Of a stretch of DNA of 64,000 nucleotides, positions 11,256 to 22,516 are shown piece after piece. How positions within the stretch are numbered: position 1 is the first letter of the stretch; each line of letters opens with the position of its first letter. This stretch comes from Rhytidiadelphus loreus (lineage: Eukaryota; Streptophyta; Bryopsida; Hypnales; Hylocomiaceae), in contig OX344763.1 in assembly GCA_947034895.1 (NCBI GenBank), forward strand, positions 64,499,093 through 64,563,092, in the 5' to 3' direction. The notes under the pieces are model-generated. The model was not told the DNA's origin. It ran no database searches and worked only from the letters and a program-made list of their open reading frames with translations. The position numbers and the translations under genes are program-made.

Positions 11256-14200
11256 TCACTCCCTCCGAGCGCTTCTATATACTTTAGAAACGCTTGCACT
11301 CGGTAAAACGTTACCTAATGATCGACCCTTCCTCATATCCTTCACGACAATGGACTTCTTCTTTGGATCTTTTTTTTGGATGCTGTCCTTGAAGTCTAAT
11401 TCACTATCTTCAGTTTCTTGAGACTGTGGTTGAATGACTTCCCCTAGCAATCTTGTCACTTGATCTAGTGGCGGAATCTCAATCAAGTGACACACGCACC
11501 AAAGAACTTGCGCATTAGGCAGACCCGCAACTTGATCCAGGTAGTGGATATTCTTATGAAACCGAGTTTGTGAGTCGTATATGACGGGTGTATTTAAAAA
11601 AAAAACTCACGCGATTGATAGTAGCTGCTGACTTTCCTTGCACACTTTGTTTGCCGACGCAACGCACCTTGATTTCCGCTTAACACCTGCGTGCCCCTCG
11701 GCAACTACCTTACCGACATACTTCAGATGTAGCACCCATACCTTCACTTTGTTCTTGATGGGATTCTGTATAAAGAAGACCATGGTAAAGCAACATTAGA
11801 CTTATTCACAAAATCCGTGAACTGCTATTACATACTCCGTCAATGTGGTTTAGTATTCTACTCCAAAGTAATGTCAAATATGCTTTGCCTGACGTTCGCT
11901 TCATATTCAGAACTCATAATGCCCAATTGTAGTTTTTTTAGGTCCTCACAACCGTGGAAATGCATGGGATCCCTACGACTTTACATACACTATACCAAAA
12001 CCTTGTAAAAAAAAACCGTAGTCAAAAATTGACTACGGTTTTTTTTGCCACGGTTTTGTGCAGGCTGACTATACATGTAGTCAACGTTTTTTGCAATTTG
12101 CCACTGAAATTTTTGGTATTTTTGAGCGTGTAATATACCATTTGAAAGGTATTGAAATTACCTTTCCAACGGTATATTACACGCTCAAAAATTCCAAAAA
12201 TTTCAGTGGCAAATTGCAAGAGAAGTTGACTGTCTACTACTTGACACCTGCACAAAACTAAGGCAAAAAAACCCGTAGTCAATTTTCACTACGGTTTTTT
12301 TTTACAAGGTTCTAGTCTAGTGATACATTGGCATACGACTCACCGCGTTTTTCGGACGCTTATAGAACTATAACTTCTTTATGAGAGCCGCATCCATTCC
12401 ACTGATCTTTGTCTTCTTCACTTGAGCAGGTGCTGTCTTCCTTAGAGATCTGCCTTTCATTTCTTTTCTAACGCTACTACCGGCGTGTTTGTCAACAAGT
12501 TTGCGCTTCACTATTTTCCTCGGCAGAATTGGCGGCTCTTCATCGTCACTCTGGCCGTCAAAGTCCTTGTCAACGTACTTTGGCTCCTCTAACTCTTCGT
12601 CTGACCTCCTTGCCGTGTCGCTATTCCCGTCAATCTGCGATTTCTGAGACATTTTGTATGGATGTATCGATGAATTTCCTTTCGACAATTCTTCAAACGC
12701 CTCAAGATGCACTACTTCCTTTTTATACAGAACTTTCTGCTTCACCTTCAACAACATCTCCAGTTGTGACTGATTACTTTTGGGCATCTTCTCAATTTTC
12801 TTCATGCTTTCTGTGACATTTTCACTTGCCGCTTTCCCGCTCATTGCTCCTAACCGCGGCCATGCTTCAATTTCTACTGTGTACGCTCGGCTGCATTTCT
12901 GAACTACGTCATTTGAACGAATCATCCGTCCTTTTCCCAAACGGTTCAACTCTTCCTCATCCGACGATGCATCGGAGGAAAGCATGAGAACCTCCACTTT
13001 AGCAACGGCACCATCTGCGTGCACGTTAAATTTTGGCTGTACTAGCAATGTACCCTTCGTAATGTCCTCAATAAATAGAACTCTTCCTTTGCACGATAAA
13101 CCATTTACGGAACCTGCCATTCCGACGGTATACTGCATTTTCTTAACTCCTTGGTCTGCGGTTTTCATTTTATCTTCACTCTTCATGTTTTCAATCCCTC
13201 CAATATGACCCTGTGTATTTGTGGAATAATTTGTAGACATTGGGAAAAAAGTGTCTTCCTCATTTGGACGCTTTAAACAGAATACAACTTTGTCTGTTGT
13301 CCTACCGACATGCTTTGATGCTTTAGAATTCTGACTTCCATGTGGCTCCACTCTTGCTTTGCTGTCCAACGACTTTTTGCTCAACAATTGCAAAGGCAGG
13401 GACATTGATGAAAAGGACGCTAGAATGTTGTCCACAGCATCATGCAATTTGTTGTTGATGTCTTCCATTGGGTTCCGGATTGCTCCATCATTACACGTTT
13501 TACTGTTCTTCGGCGTATGGGTGATTGCAAGAAACACTTGTCCTATTTTGAGTCACATGGTGTGTGCTGATTTGTTTTTTGGCCATAACTTTTGTGTTTT
13601 GGCTCCAAATGACTCGAGATTTACAGGGAAGGTACTCATGACTATCATACACCTTCACTAATTTTTTCATAATTTCTAAAAATAGTTTACTATCCAAAAA
13701 TAGACCCCAATTGAATGTCACATTTGGCACTTTAGGGTTTTTTAGTACTATTGAGTACCTTTTTTTTAATGATTTTGAGCTGAAATTTGGATGAGATGGT
13801 CTTCTAATAGACTTCTAGGTCTCCAGGGAAGGAATTTCAAAAAAAGTTAAATTTATGTGGTGTGGAAGTCTACAAAGTGAGCTTCCTTCTGCTTACATTT
13901 TGAAACATATTAAATATCATTTTGGTGGTTTTTTTGGTGAATGACCATCTCTATAGAGTTGTTGCAAATGGCCAGTTTTCATTTTGTGTATTTACTTCTT
14001 TTTACTATTTTTCCCTAATTAAAACATGAAGGTATGTATTTTCTAGAGACTTAGCACTTTTCAAGTTCTCCTACTTAGAGAATTTTTCTATGCAATTCCT
14101 TCCGTGGGTACCTTCGTCTTAAAGGTGTATACATTAGTCATATTTTTTAAATTAAAAAAAAAAAAAATTCTAATTTTAAAGTACTCCCGAAAAAATCAGC

Positions 14201-16557
14201 CAAACGCAACAAAATTGACAGGTGTTTCTTGCAATCACCCGTATATTCATCAAAGCCGAGACAGTCCTACGGTACATGTTTGTAAATTCAACGGTTTCTA
14301 CTACTTGTCTCCTGAATATGTACATGTCCTTTTTATTTTATGTTTTCCACGCCATAATTCATTGACTAATTCATACGAGTACTAGAATCCTTCCAATACG
14401 TTGTACATTGTTTTATTCTCCAATGAAATACTCACAGTCCTACACATTGAAGCGGAACCTCCACCCTCGTATGTAGGTGAACCCGGTCCTTTGACGTTTT
14501 TAATATCCTGCTCCGCCATGCTTTGCACCTCGGTCTTCGTCTTCCCCTTCAACTACATTTCGTGAACAACACAAGTGGATAACCGTGATGACATGCAATA
14601 TGTCAGTGTATTATTTTTGAAAAGTGTACCAATGAAATCGGTACATCTACATCGAAATCACTACATGTAATAATTAATTTGTATTGGTTCAGATGATTTG
14701 TACTCCACGGTTTCAGTTCAATGCAGGGAAATGTGTAGCGCTACATCCAATGACTTTAGCAAACACTTTGTTCAAAAGTTTGTGAATCTGCAAAATACAT
14801 TATACAGTTGTATTTCTAGAAACATGAAGTGAATACTTTGCAAGGCAGTCTGTCATCAACGAAAACAAACAGCTCTGAAAGAATATTACTGAATTCCCTC
14901 TACGGGCTTCTGCATTCATCTTGTTCTGCATGCATTCCTTACTCCTGTCGGCCGATTTCCAGTACTCTATCAATTCCACCCACGCTGCTTTCTTACAATC
15001 GTCAAGCTTTCTTCTCATCTCTGTGTTTTAGCCAAAACTGATGATACTCAGATCTAAGTCTTTTGAAATAACCCTTCAAGTAAGACTCTACCATTCTAGG
15101 TGGCAATGGTTGAGACAAAATGAACTGTCGGAAAACCTCCTCCATTATTTGATTCATTGTGTCCTCTTCATTTACATCTATGTAAGCGCCCTGGACAATG
15201 GCATGAGCGGCTAACTTAAGGGCATTCATGAACTGAGACCTATAACGGACTATATTACCGTTTTCATCCTGATCTACTTTCACCTATGGTACCCTTCCCT
15301 CCGAAATGGCCAATTTTATTTCCTTCAGATAAGACCTTTCGTCTCCTCTATTAGCTGTCCGTTTGGTTAAAGAAGGAGGTGTACTTGATTGTACTTGAGT
15401 CATTGATGCCTCGCTGAAAACCCACTGGGAATTTTGACGGTGTCATGGAATGCTTCCACGTATCGAAGATGTTCCTCTCTGTTTCTACGCTATTGCTACC
15501 CATTGGCCCGTTATTTGTATCTTCTGAGTTCCGTGGAGGCGAATGTTGTAACTCGCAAGGCTGTGGTAACACTATACCCAAACCTTGTAAAAAAAAACGT
15601 TGGTGAAAATTGACTATGGTTTTTTTTGCCACAATTTTGTGCAAGCAATTAAAAAATCAAAAAAATTCAAACATATAGGTGAAGACGATAGATGCACTAC
15701 GACTGAATGTGGCATTTGATAGAGTTCGATACCAAAAAATGGACAACATTTCGACGATGGTTTCGCAATCAAACCATACCAACAATAATCAAGTCTTTTG
15801 CATCATGTTCCGCTCATCATACTAACCACAACAGCTGAAACTCCATTAACCTATTTCAACGGGACCTACATCGTACGAAAAGTGAAACACGACATTCATG
15901 AATGATTGAATACTACAACATTTCCGGCATGTTCTCCTGAAAACTAACCCTCTACGAAAGCAGAACTGTATCTACAGTAACAAAGGTTTTCGATGCGGAC
16001 GATTTCCAGAAGAAATATCCAATGTTAGTTTTCCAATTCACCTGAAAATTATTCAGATGAGTTCCTCGCATTCTGGGATGATGAACGTCCTGTACGCATG
16101 CATACAATGTAATTGTCGAAGTTAGAGTGGGCAAAACGTTTCAATGCTACGTTCGCTCACATTCACCTTCCACATTATGGATAACAAATTCACGTCTTGA
16201 AATAATGTATTTTTTCCATGATGACCGTCAAATAACTCACTTGAGAATTACTGCAACCGACGGTCTCCGTCGAAGCGTATGCAAATCGCCCCTAACACAA
16301 ACAAACATAATATAAGGTTCACTTCCATCTGTACGTCGTGAATGCTTTCAAATAAAAATTCAGAAATCATTAAATGAAGTTCAGGAAGTGAAAGAAGCAT
16401 TATTTACATTACCTTTGCGTCTCCACGAACTCTTGAGCGTGGTACTTCATCTACAAAAACCTGCGTTTCCTTCACAATATCTATGTCAGACAAGTTCAAC
16501 GACTCTGCATTGCAGTCCATCGCTTCGGCAGTGCTCCAACGCAATTGCTTACAAGAC
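11256..16557 (-). CDS. Split multi-exon gene, Transposase_24 (Ptta/En/Spm)-like
   Basis: A minus-strand gene can be followed through small exons joined by GT-AG sites. Clear ones are 16557-16413 (ends AAG before GTAATG), 16291-16241 (51 nt, before GTGAGT) and 16089-16042 (48 nt, before GTGAAT); the last three join in phase. A larger segment at about 15285-14870 resembles the C-terminal part of plant Transposase_24 proteins, with a WVELIEYWKS motif followed by an NKMN motif; it has a one-base frameshift near 15010. Further exons are about 14267-12368 (interrupted by an insertion), 11765-11611 and about 11555-11256. Exon 11765-11611 encodes a basic segment starting NPIKNKVKVWV. Family assignment rests on motif memory; the full exon chain between these pieces is not resolved. 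Two CACTA-type MITEs and a truncated CACTA end lie in or beside it, fitting a CACTA context. Confidence 0.45.
11988..12322. mobile_element. CACTA-type foldback MITE, 335 bp, ATA target duplication
   Basis: Left end CACTATACCAAAACC and right end, read inward, CACTAGACTAGAACC continue into a shared CTTGTAAAAAAAAACCGTAGT block. The 3-bp duplication ATA flanks it exactly (11985-11987, 12323-12325). The inside is almost one long hairpin: arms of about 60 bp at roughly 12097-12155 and 12160-12220 are near-perfect complements. No coding capacity. It lies between two exons of the surrounding minus-strand gene. Confidence 0.9.
12368..13518 (-). CDS. Large exon of the multi-exon gene, 3' part
   Basis: An open minus-strand frame encodes a lysine- and acid-rich protein segment ending in ISGMDAALIKKL before the stop at 12368. 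It has stretches of Asp/Glu (for example SSDEEE and SDDEE) and basic clusters such as IVKRKLVDK, typical of a disordered nuclear or DNA-binding protein tail. No family recognised. The natural exon starts upstream of the 722-bp insertion at 13519-14240: removing the insert and one target copy joins FDEY to TPKNSKTCND in one frame, with a TAG splice acceptor just before the resulting GACTGTCTC. Confidence 0.55.
13519..14240. mobile_element. 722-bp terminal-inverted-repeat element inside an exon
   Basis: The left end GGGTGATTGCAAGAAACAC matches the inverted right end over about 24 bp with one or two differences. The direct repeat GTAT flanks both sides (13515-13518 and 14241-14244), suggesting a 4-bp target duplication. 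The inside is AT-rich with no supported coding region, so it is non-autonomous. It splits an exon of the minus-strand gene. Superfamily is not clear from the ends. Confidence 0.7.
14870..15285 (-). CDS. Transposase_24-like exon with a frameshift
   Basis: The exon begins after an ACCATAG acceptor-like sequence near 15286. About 92 codons follow, ending in HRDEKKA; the sequence then continues in a second frame starting about 15018 with RRKLDDCKKAAW and carrying the WVELIEYWKS and NKMNAEARRG words. The combination W-x-x-L-x-x-Y-W followed by an N-K-x-N motif is what I know from the end of plant Ptta/En/Spm transposase proteins. The two frames overlap by about 17 bases, so a single-base change explains the split. 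Confidence 0.5.
15570..15650. mobile_element. Truncated CACTA end
   Basis: CACTATACCCAAACCTTG and the following A-rich and GACTATGG parts repeat the left end of the MITE at 11988, with several substitutions. The right end was not found, so this is a solo or truncated terminus. Confidence 0.75.
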
Positions 16558-16799
16558 CTGAGGGGGCAAATAATAGTACATGAAGTCAACGAACTAGTGG
16601 TTCACTGTTGAAAAACCACAGTGAGGACGCACACGTCGAACTTCCGGAAGAATGTAAGTTCATACACGACTCTGAAGAAAAAAAGGAAGGAAAACGAAAG
16701 CGGAAAATGATCTCTCCTAAACCAAAAGCCCGTCATCACTTCACCGACTCATCGAGGTCAACATTTACGACTACCTTCCACGTTTTTTTTTTTTAAAAT

Positions 16800-18050
16800 A
16801 ACATAGTTTTACTATCTTCTAAATTAAGACAAAATAAAATTTTCTATAAAAAAAAAGGTTATTAATTGCAGTCGTCTATTCAATCCCTGGCTTAATTAGT
16901 GAACGTGCATCATACATAAATAGGCTTTATACGCCGCTAATTTTTAGTTGAAAACTGCCGATGAAGCACATCTTGGCACCATGATCCGATCCCTAAAATG
17001 TACTTTCTTTATTCAGAAATGTGCGTGACGGTTGCTAGTACCCCAATAAGACAAATCGAGTAGTTATACACCGACCTATTCACTAAGCGTTTGACACAAA
17101 TAATTATGGCAATGGAAAAGAAGTCACTCCATCTACATTCACTACGCTCTCATTCTACGCCTACTATTGCAGTATTCAATAATCTTAATGGCTATTCGCA
17201 TGAATGGCACACAAGAAATTCGAATTCCTTTCTTAATTGTATAGGCATGGCATCATCAAATTAAAAAATGCCTCCACTAGAATGACAGTCTTCCATGTAA
17301 ATACAACACCAGAGCTATGAAAATGGAGCTACATTTCCTGAGCCTGCAATTTCAACGCTAAGAGAACACTTGAAAACTTATATTAGACAACAAAATAAAC
17401 AAGAACTTCGACAACATGTGATCCAAAGGACTGAAACAATCTCACTTTCATTACATCTTTTTTCAAATAAACACACTTCTCCAATGACATGGTCTACGGA
17501 CTTGGTTACGCCAAATGCAATTCAATAATCCTGTCTCACAACGACAACAATTTCAGTACACATAATGCCACACTTTTCAGAGGAAATGGTTGTTCCTAAA
17601 TGTGCATGTTGAAAAATACAGTGATCTTGTTTCAATCAATTACTGCTTAAAGGCCTTATTCGTTAAATTGAGACAAAATAGTGCTTTTGAGACCTTGCAA
17701 AATGGAGAGCGAAGATCCTTGAAATATTAGTTGTTGACGTCAACAATAAATGAAGCACGACTAACACCAATCATAGAGTTTTTTGTAGTAGGTGCCCAAA
17801 ATAATTGGCTCCAAGTGAGAAAAGTACAGCAACAATTGGAAAGACGGGAAACATTTACTCGCAGAATTGCCCTAAATCAATCAAAGTATAGAGAAGCGAG
17901 TCCATTTAAATTCAATAAGCTCGAACTCCTCGAGGTATCAAGAACACAAAAAGTATGTAAGTCTTGCCTACACAAAATGGCACCCAAAGTTATGAATTAT
18001 GAAGTGCTCCATCTATTAATAACGCTAGTCTAGGAATGGAGAGGCTCACT
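16800..18050. other. No gene seen; 3' flank of module copy 1
   Basis: AT-rich sequence with no supported coding region. The part around 17660-17690 (TTAAATTGAGACAAAATAG) resembles 28937-28960 downstream of module copy 2, marking shared 3' flanking DNA. Confidence 0.5.
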
Positions 18051-18164
18051 ATACATAAGGCACTCTTGTTTTCAACACGAATTTGTATGCACTATTTACA
18101 TTCATGCTATTTATAATAAGAGGGACAGAGGATCCCAAGGCATCCAGAAAATTGCCCATTGGCA

Positions 18165-19058
18165 TTACGCATCGGTGTTGGCTATGTCTTTGCTCTTCGT
18201 TGCCTCTAACGCTTTTAGTTTCGCTAGTCTCTTGAAGATATTGTTGCGTCAAGGATGATGGTGGGGCCCACTCTCAGCGTCCATTGCCATACAGACGCCC
18301 ACACTCCAAGATCCACTCCCCTTACGCTTCAAATCACGACAACTTCGAGTAACCTGAGAAGTGGAAGGCGATCTAGACCCACAAGGAGGCGGCCTCGGGA
18401 GGAATGCATTCACATCGCCCTTGTATGAGGGTCCACTTCTAATCGATATAGAGTGCAAAGAGCGGCGTTGGTCCCTAATAAACCTCTGACGGAAAATGGA
18501 ATCGGTGGAAGGTTGTCGTCTACCTCCAACGGACGCCGAAGGCCGAGGTGGATTATTCTTGAGCCGAAGTGACTGAGGTCTAACCGGCGGACCAACTTGT
18601 TCGCTCTTCGTGTACCCTCCCGAAGATGACATCTGCATAAAATCTCTGACGGGAACAAATCGAGGCACTTCGGAGCCCAAGAGATTATCATCGAGTCGAG
18701 GACCCACTGAAGTTCCATCGACGAATAGGTTCAGTTTCCAGTTCGTCGCAGTGTCTACTCGTGAAGCTGGCGAGAACGATCTTCTTCGAGTCGACGATGT
18801 TTGCTTGAGCAGGGATGGTGAGGAGATGGGCGTCCGTCCGGGTCCACGATTGGGAGGACTATCCATGACGTCGTCTTCAATGTCCCCCTTAGAGTAGTCT
18901 ATAGCAGTTGACGCGGCATCAGCGGCTGAGCGCAACATGTACATTTTGGACACCGGCGCAAGTCCGCAGCTCCCTCCTACCAAATCCGAGCCGTTCGAGA
19001 ACGACTTTTCCGACCCGGAAAGCAAGTTTCTAGTGAGCCTCCGCTTGGGTGTTGGCAA
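18165..19058 (-). pseudogene. Ser/Pro-rich protein, module copy 1, C-terminal nonsense
   Basis: A frame of about 270 codons encodes a low-complexity, Ser/Pro/Arg-rich protein with words DAAST, DSPPNRGPGRTPI and PRPPPCGSRS. It is probably disordered and no family is recognised. A TGA at 18251-18249 stops it, yet the same frame continues to a TAA at 18167-18165 and encodes IFKRLAKLKALEA, which matches the C-terminus of copy 2 (IFRGLAKLKALEA). At the stop, copy 2 has Arg, so CGA to TGA is the likely change. A palindrome-derived word (GPRLDDN) lies in the coding frame at 18685-18705. The start is uncertain; the first usable codon is TTG, so the 5' end may be spliced. Confidence 0.6.
18685..18705. 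repeat. Palindrome remnant in coding frame, copy 1
   Basis: TTATCATCG, AGT, CGAGGACCC, partly decayed. On the minus strand it encodes PRLDDN. The equivalent codons of copy 2 also derive from a palindrome (29922-29942). Confidence 0.65.
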
Positions 19059-19317
19059 ATTCAGATTAGGAGCTCGAACTTGGAAGTAGTATAGACTAAA
19101 TTACAAGAGACCAGTAGACAATATCCACCAAGGGAAGTAGGTAAATTGTAATTCAAAAACAAAAAACCACAAAAAGAAACAAGCGGAGCGAAAATGCGAA
19201 GACATAGAAAAGCTAAGTCCGAACTCAATATATTATTTACAAAAGAACATAGCATACAAGATTATAGAATACAAAATGTAAATATTGTTCTACGAATGTG
19301 GGTTCTACCGCGTTACT

Positions 19318-20162
19318 CTACGTCCTACGACGGCCTCTCCCAATGACCAAATTCACTATCGGCAGTTCGTAACGAACTCCCACGTTGTGTGCGGATTCTC
19401 TCATGGCATCTACAATTCACGCGTGATTGTAGTCCCTAGCTACCAAGGGCTCGAGCCCAATCCGGTTGGCCTCTACGTACTCTCGCAGTCTCCCCGGTTG
19501 GCAGTCCGAGATGAGACGCCGGAGCCATGGTAGGAGGTCTCCCATGAGGAAGACAGGAAGTTGTACCTCCGCTTAGCGTGACTCCAAGTTTTGAGAATCA
19601 CAGTGTTTCCCCTCTCATTACAGTTCCCCTTCTCCAGGGAGTCATCGATAAGGAGGGTGTTGTCCGTAGTGAAAGACGTGTCTCCGTTGGGATTCATGAA
19701 CAAGGTCTCGGACAGAACCTTCATGAAGACGCCTTTCGTGCCAAAATGAAGATAATTCCCGGGAGAGACCTCTATTCTTTTGCATTGATCCTGGCTCAGC
19801 ACATCGGAGGAGGCCCTGCCCCCGCTGAACAGGTGTGCAGCAATGGGTTCCGTATTGCACTTGAACATGGCGCTCCATACTAGCACCATGTTCGCGATGT
19901 TGGAAACCTCTCGCAGGAAGCCCTCTAAATTCTGTCGAGCGAATACAGCCTTAGGTCCAACGATTGTGGGGTTTCTGTGGCAGAGAACTATGTCTTCGAG
20001 TTGGTAGGGTTGGAATTTTCCATTCATGCCATAAGCCCTGGTGGCGACTTGGCAGAGCACCCCATTCAAGTCGAAGACAATGTTTAGCCACTTCCTCCGC
20101 GGTAGGGGCACTAGAGGCGCTACATTCCTCGGGACGACCTCTCTCTTGTCCTTCGATTCTAC
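19318..20162 (-). pseudogene. FCP1/NIF-like HAD protein, module copy 1, disrupted
   Basis: The exon opens after a TGATCAG acceptor (first base 20162). It encodes the HAD motif FDLNGVLC and, later, LLIDDS-x-x-KGN-like residues typical of the FCP1 homology domain. The second Asp of the D-x-D motif is Asn, so phosphatase activity is doubtful; the DLNG form also occurs, as I recall, in other plant NIF-like proteins. The reading frame is lost near 19550-19560, where TTCCTGTC next to TTCCTC looks like an 8-bp duplication. In the next frame the sequence again matches copy 2 (LLPWLRRLISDCQPGRLREYV), then meets a TGA and continues to NLVIG and a TAG at 19320-19318. Copy 2 (30647-31468) is intact. Confidence 0.75.
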
Positions 20163-20943
20163 CTGATCAAGTCAAGACAACATAGAAATAGAGTTACCTA
20201 ATTGAATGCAGAATCATGTGAGCCAGAAAATTGGAGGGAGCACTAAAATCCACTAATCGTTTGCTTGCTCCCGTTAGGATGTGCTTTCATAGGCACCTGA
20301 GGATGCACGCTTTCATGTTTTTTGAGTTGAGCAAAAAAACATGGAAAGCAAAAGACAATTAGACTTTGAGTCCGTTTTTTGTAATTTCAAGCGATATATT
20401 TTATTTACAAGTGAAATATATTACATACATAGTTTTTTGTTTACATCTACAACCGCCAAAACTATACACTCATGTCTATGCTACACTAGTCTACACGCTT
20501 TGCAGCTACAAACGGGTTTGCCGTCCACGCCCGATCAATCAAGGAGTGGCCACGCCATCCTGTCAAGCATCATGCATCCGAATGAGATTTCAGACCTATG
20601 AGAAGACTTTTGTTGCCACTCGCAAAACAAGACACTCATGCATGACTTTGTGTATGCGAGAGTCAATCAAAATTGTAAGGATCTGGTGGTTGTACCTTTG
20701 ATGATTCTAGACCTTCTGGAACATTTTCCACCTGCTCCTCGGCGGCTACTACTTCCCAGTCACTGGCTTACATCTCCGCCGACGTCCTCTTCAGTCTCGC
20801 CGTAGTCCACCTTCTCTTCCGAAGAACAGGGCGATTCTAGCTCCATGCCGAATGGTGCAATCACAAGGGTCATCGGTTTGTTTGGTACCACTAGCATACT
20901 GCCAATGACGGCATCACGCACAGGCTGCAACGTCCCTTCAACA

Positions 20944-20972
20944 GTATCGTTGAGTCGAGGATGACTCGACTC
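20944..20972. repeat. Decayed palindromes in coding tail, copy 1
   Basis: A weak copy of the 21-bp palindrome at 20944-20964 overlaps a perfect 8-bp-arm hairpin GAGTCGAG / CTCGACTC at 20952-20972. It lies in the last exon of the ParB-like gene and encodes HPRLND. Confidence 0.5.
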
Positions 20973-21121
20973 ATCCTTGACAGTGTCCTTTACAGGAGAG
21001 GCACGTTGTGTCTCCAAGATAACTTCAAACTTGGCTTGGTCAGGAGATGGCACCCTGTCCACCTAGGAATCGGGAGGTAAAGCATGGACGCCCCCCCGGT
21101 GCGGGAGGGACAGCGCCAGCC

Positions 21122-21142
21122 TTATCCTCGAGTCGAGGATGG
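21122..21142. repeat. Palindrome in last exon, copy 1
   Basis: TTATCCTCG, AGT, CGAGGATGG. On the minus strand it encodes HPRLEDK within the tail of the ParB-like protein. Confidence 0.75.
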
Positions 21143-22391
21143 GGCAGTCCCGAGACCAGTTCTTCGACCTTGTGCACGTCAACCTAGCCAGAGGAGGTCA
21201 CTAGTGCTTGTTGTTGTGAGGCCTCGGAAAGCGAAGGGAGGACAAGCAAGCCGCCAGATTGAGACTGAATTGCGGCAACCAATTGCTTCAATTGTGTCTT
21301 GAGGGAAGAGATCTTAGCATTGGACTCTTGCTGCACCTCGGATATTTTGGCATTTGCCGCTTGACTACACGCGACAGCCTCAGCAAGCTGTCTATCTTTT
21401 TCTTCCCTCGCATGTTGCCTTAATATCCTCCGCTTTTGGGCTTCCTCCTCATGAGTCCACCAATCACCCTTGACCTTGACCTTCCCGTCTTGTAGGAGGA
21501 TTGGTTTTTTGTCGGGTTTGGGGGGCATGCCTTCGACATTGTCTTCGTCAGAGGAATGTGGGCAATCTATGTCATCCTCGTCACTGATGTCGATGATCTC
21601 TGACAACTACGCCTTCCAACGTTTCTTGGGCGGAGAAGCCGAGCGTTCCACTACTAAATCATTACCAGCTGCCTCTCTTGCGTCGCTTGTATGCATATCC
21701 TGCAATGGAGGCTCAACTTGTCTTCTTCGATTCACCGTTGAATGAAGACGCACCAGTTCTTCAAACTCAGTGTCTGTTTCCATGTCCTCCTCACGAACGA
21801 GTGCCTGTTGCGCTTCTGATGGCTCCCCATGTACACCCGATTGGCCCCCCCTAGCCTCTAATGGGGCTCCCTGAGACCCAGATGGCTCACCATGCACCCC
21901 AAATAGATTTGCCTGGGCAGCTGAATGCTCCCCTTGCGATCCTGCAAGCCCTCTTGGAGATGTAGTTCGTAGTTGTTGCAGTGCATTCGGCACAGTAGGC
22001 AAGTTCATCTACATACAGACCTGAAACGTATTCGTCCCAAATTCGTCTATGCCCTCTACCCTAGGATCAGTAGTCAACTGTGGGCCAATCGCTTCTCTCT
22101 CTCGTTGCCTTGGTGCTGGGATATCGGCTAGTGACTCGTAGGTGGGCAATGGTGACGGGGGTGAATTAGAGTTAACTACCACTGGAATACGGCTCGGCGG
22201 TTTGACATACGCCTGTGAATAAGGCGAATTTGAGAACATGAAATCATTCTTGTCCATTTTATCCGCCAGATAAGCAATTTTGTGGTAGCTCTTTGCATCA
22301 TCTATGTCGCAAAATCCATAAAAATGCGCTCCAAACATCTGATACAAAGATCACAATGAATTAGTAATTATGCCAAAGTTAATATGATGTC

Positions 22392-22412
22392 CTATCCTCG
22401 AGTCGAGGATAA
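22392..22412. repeat. Intron 2 palindrome, acceptor side, copy 1
   Basis: CTATCCTCG, AGT, CGAGGATAA. It lies 53 bp from the acceptor of the intron spanning 22542-22339. Confidence 0.85.
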
Positions 22413-22495
22413 GTCGGGATCTCCATTACAGACTACTCAAAAGGTGAGGAGACACTGAAATCTATTATACTTCTCTACATCAAACGATTCCATAT

Positions 22496-22516
22496 GTATC
22501 CTCGAGTCGACAATAA
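22496..22516. repeat. Intron 2 palindrome, donor side, copy 1
   Basis: GTATCCTCG, AGT, CGACAATAA, partly decayed. It starts 26 bp inside the donor. Confidence 0.7.

Noticed and set aside
16608..16796. Short basic frame with a nuclear-signal-like KRKRK run
   Set aside because: Starts with TTG, lies opposite to the neighbouring exons and ends in a poly-T-derived Phe run.
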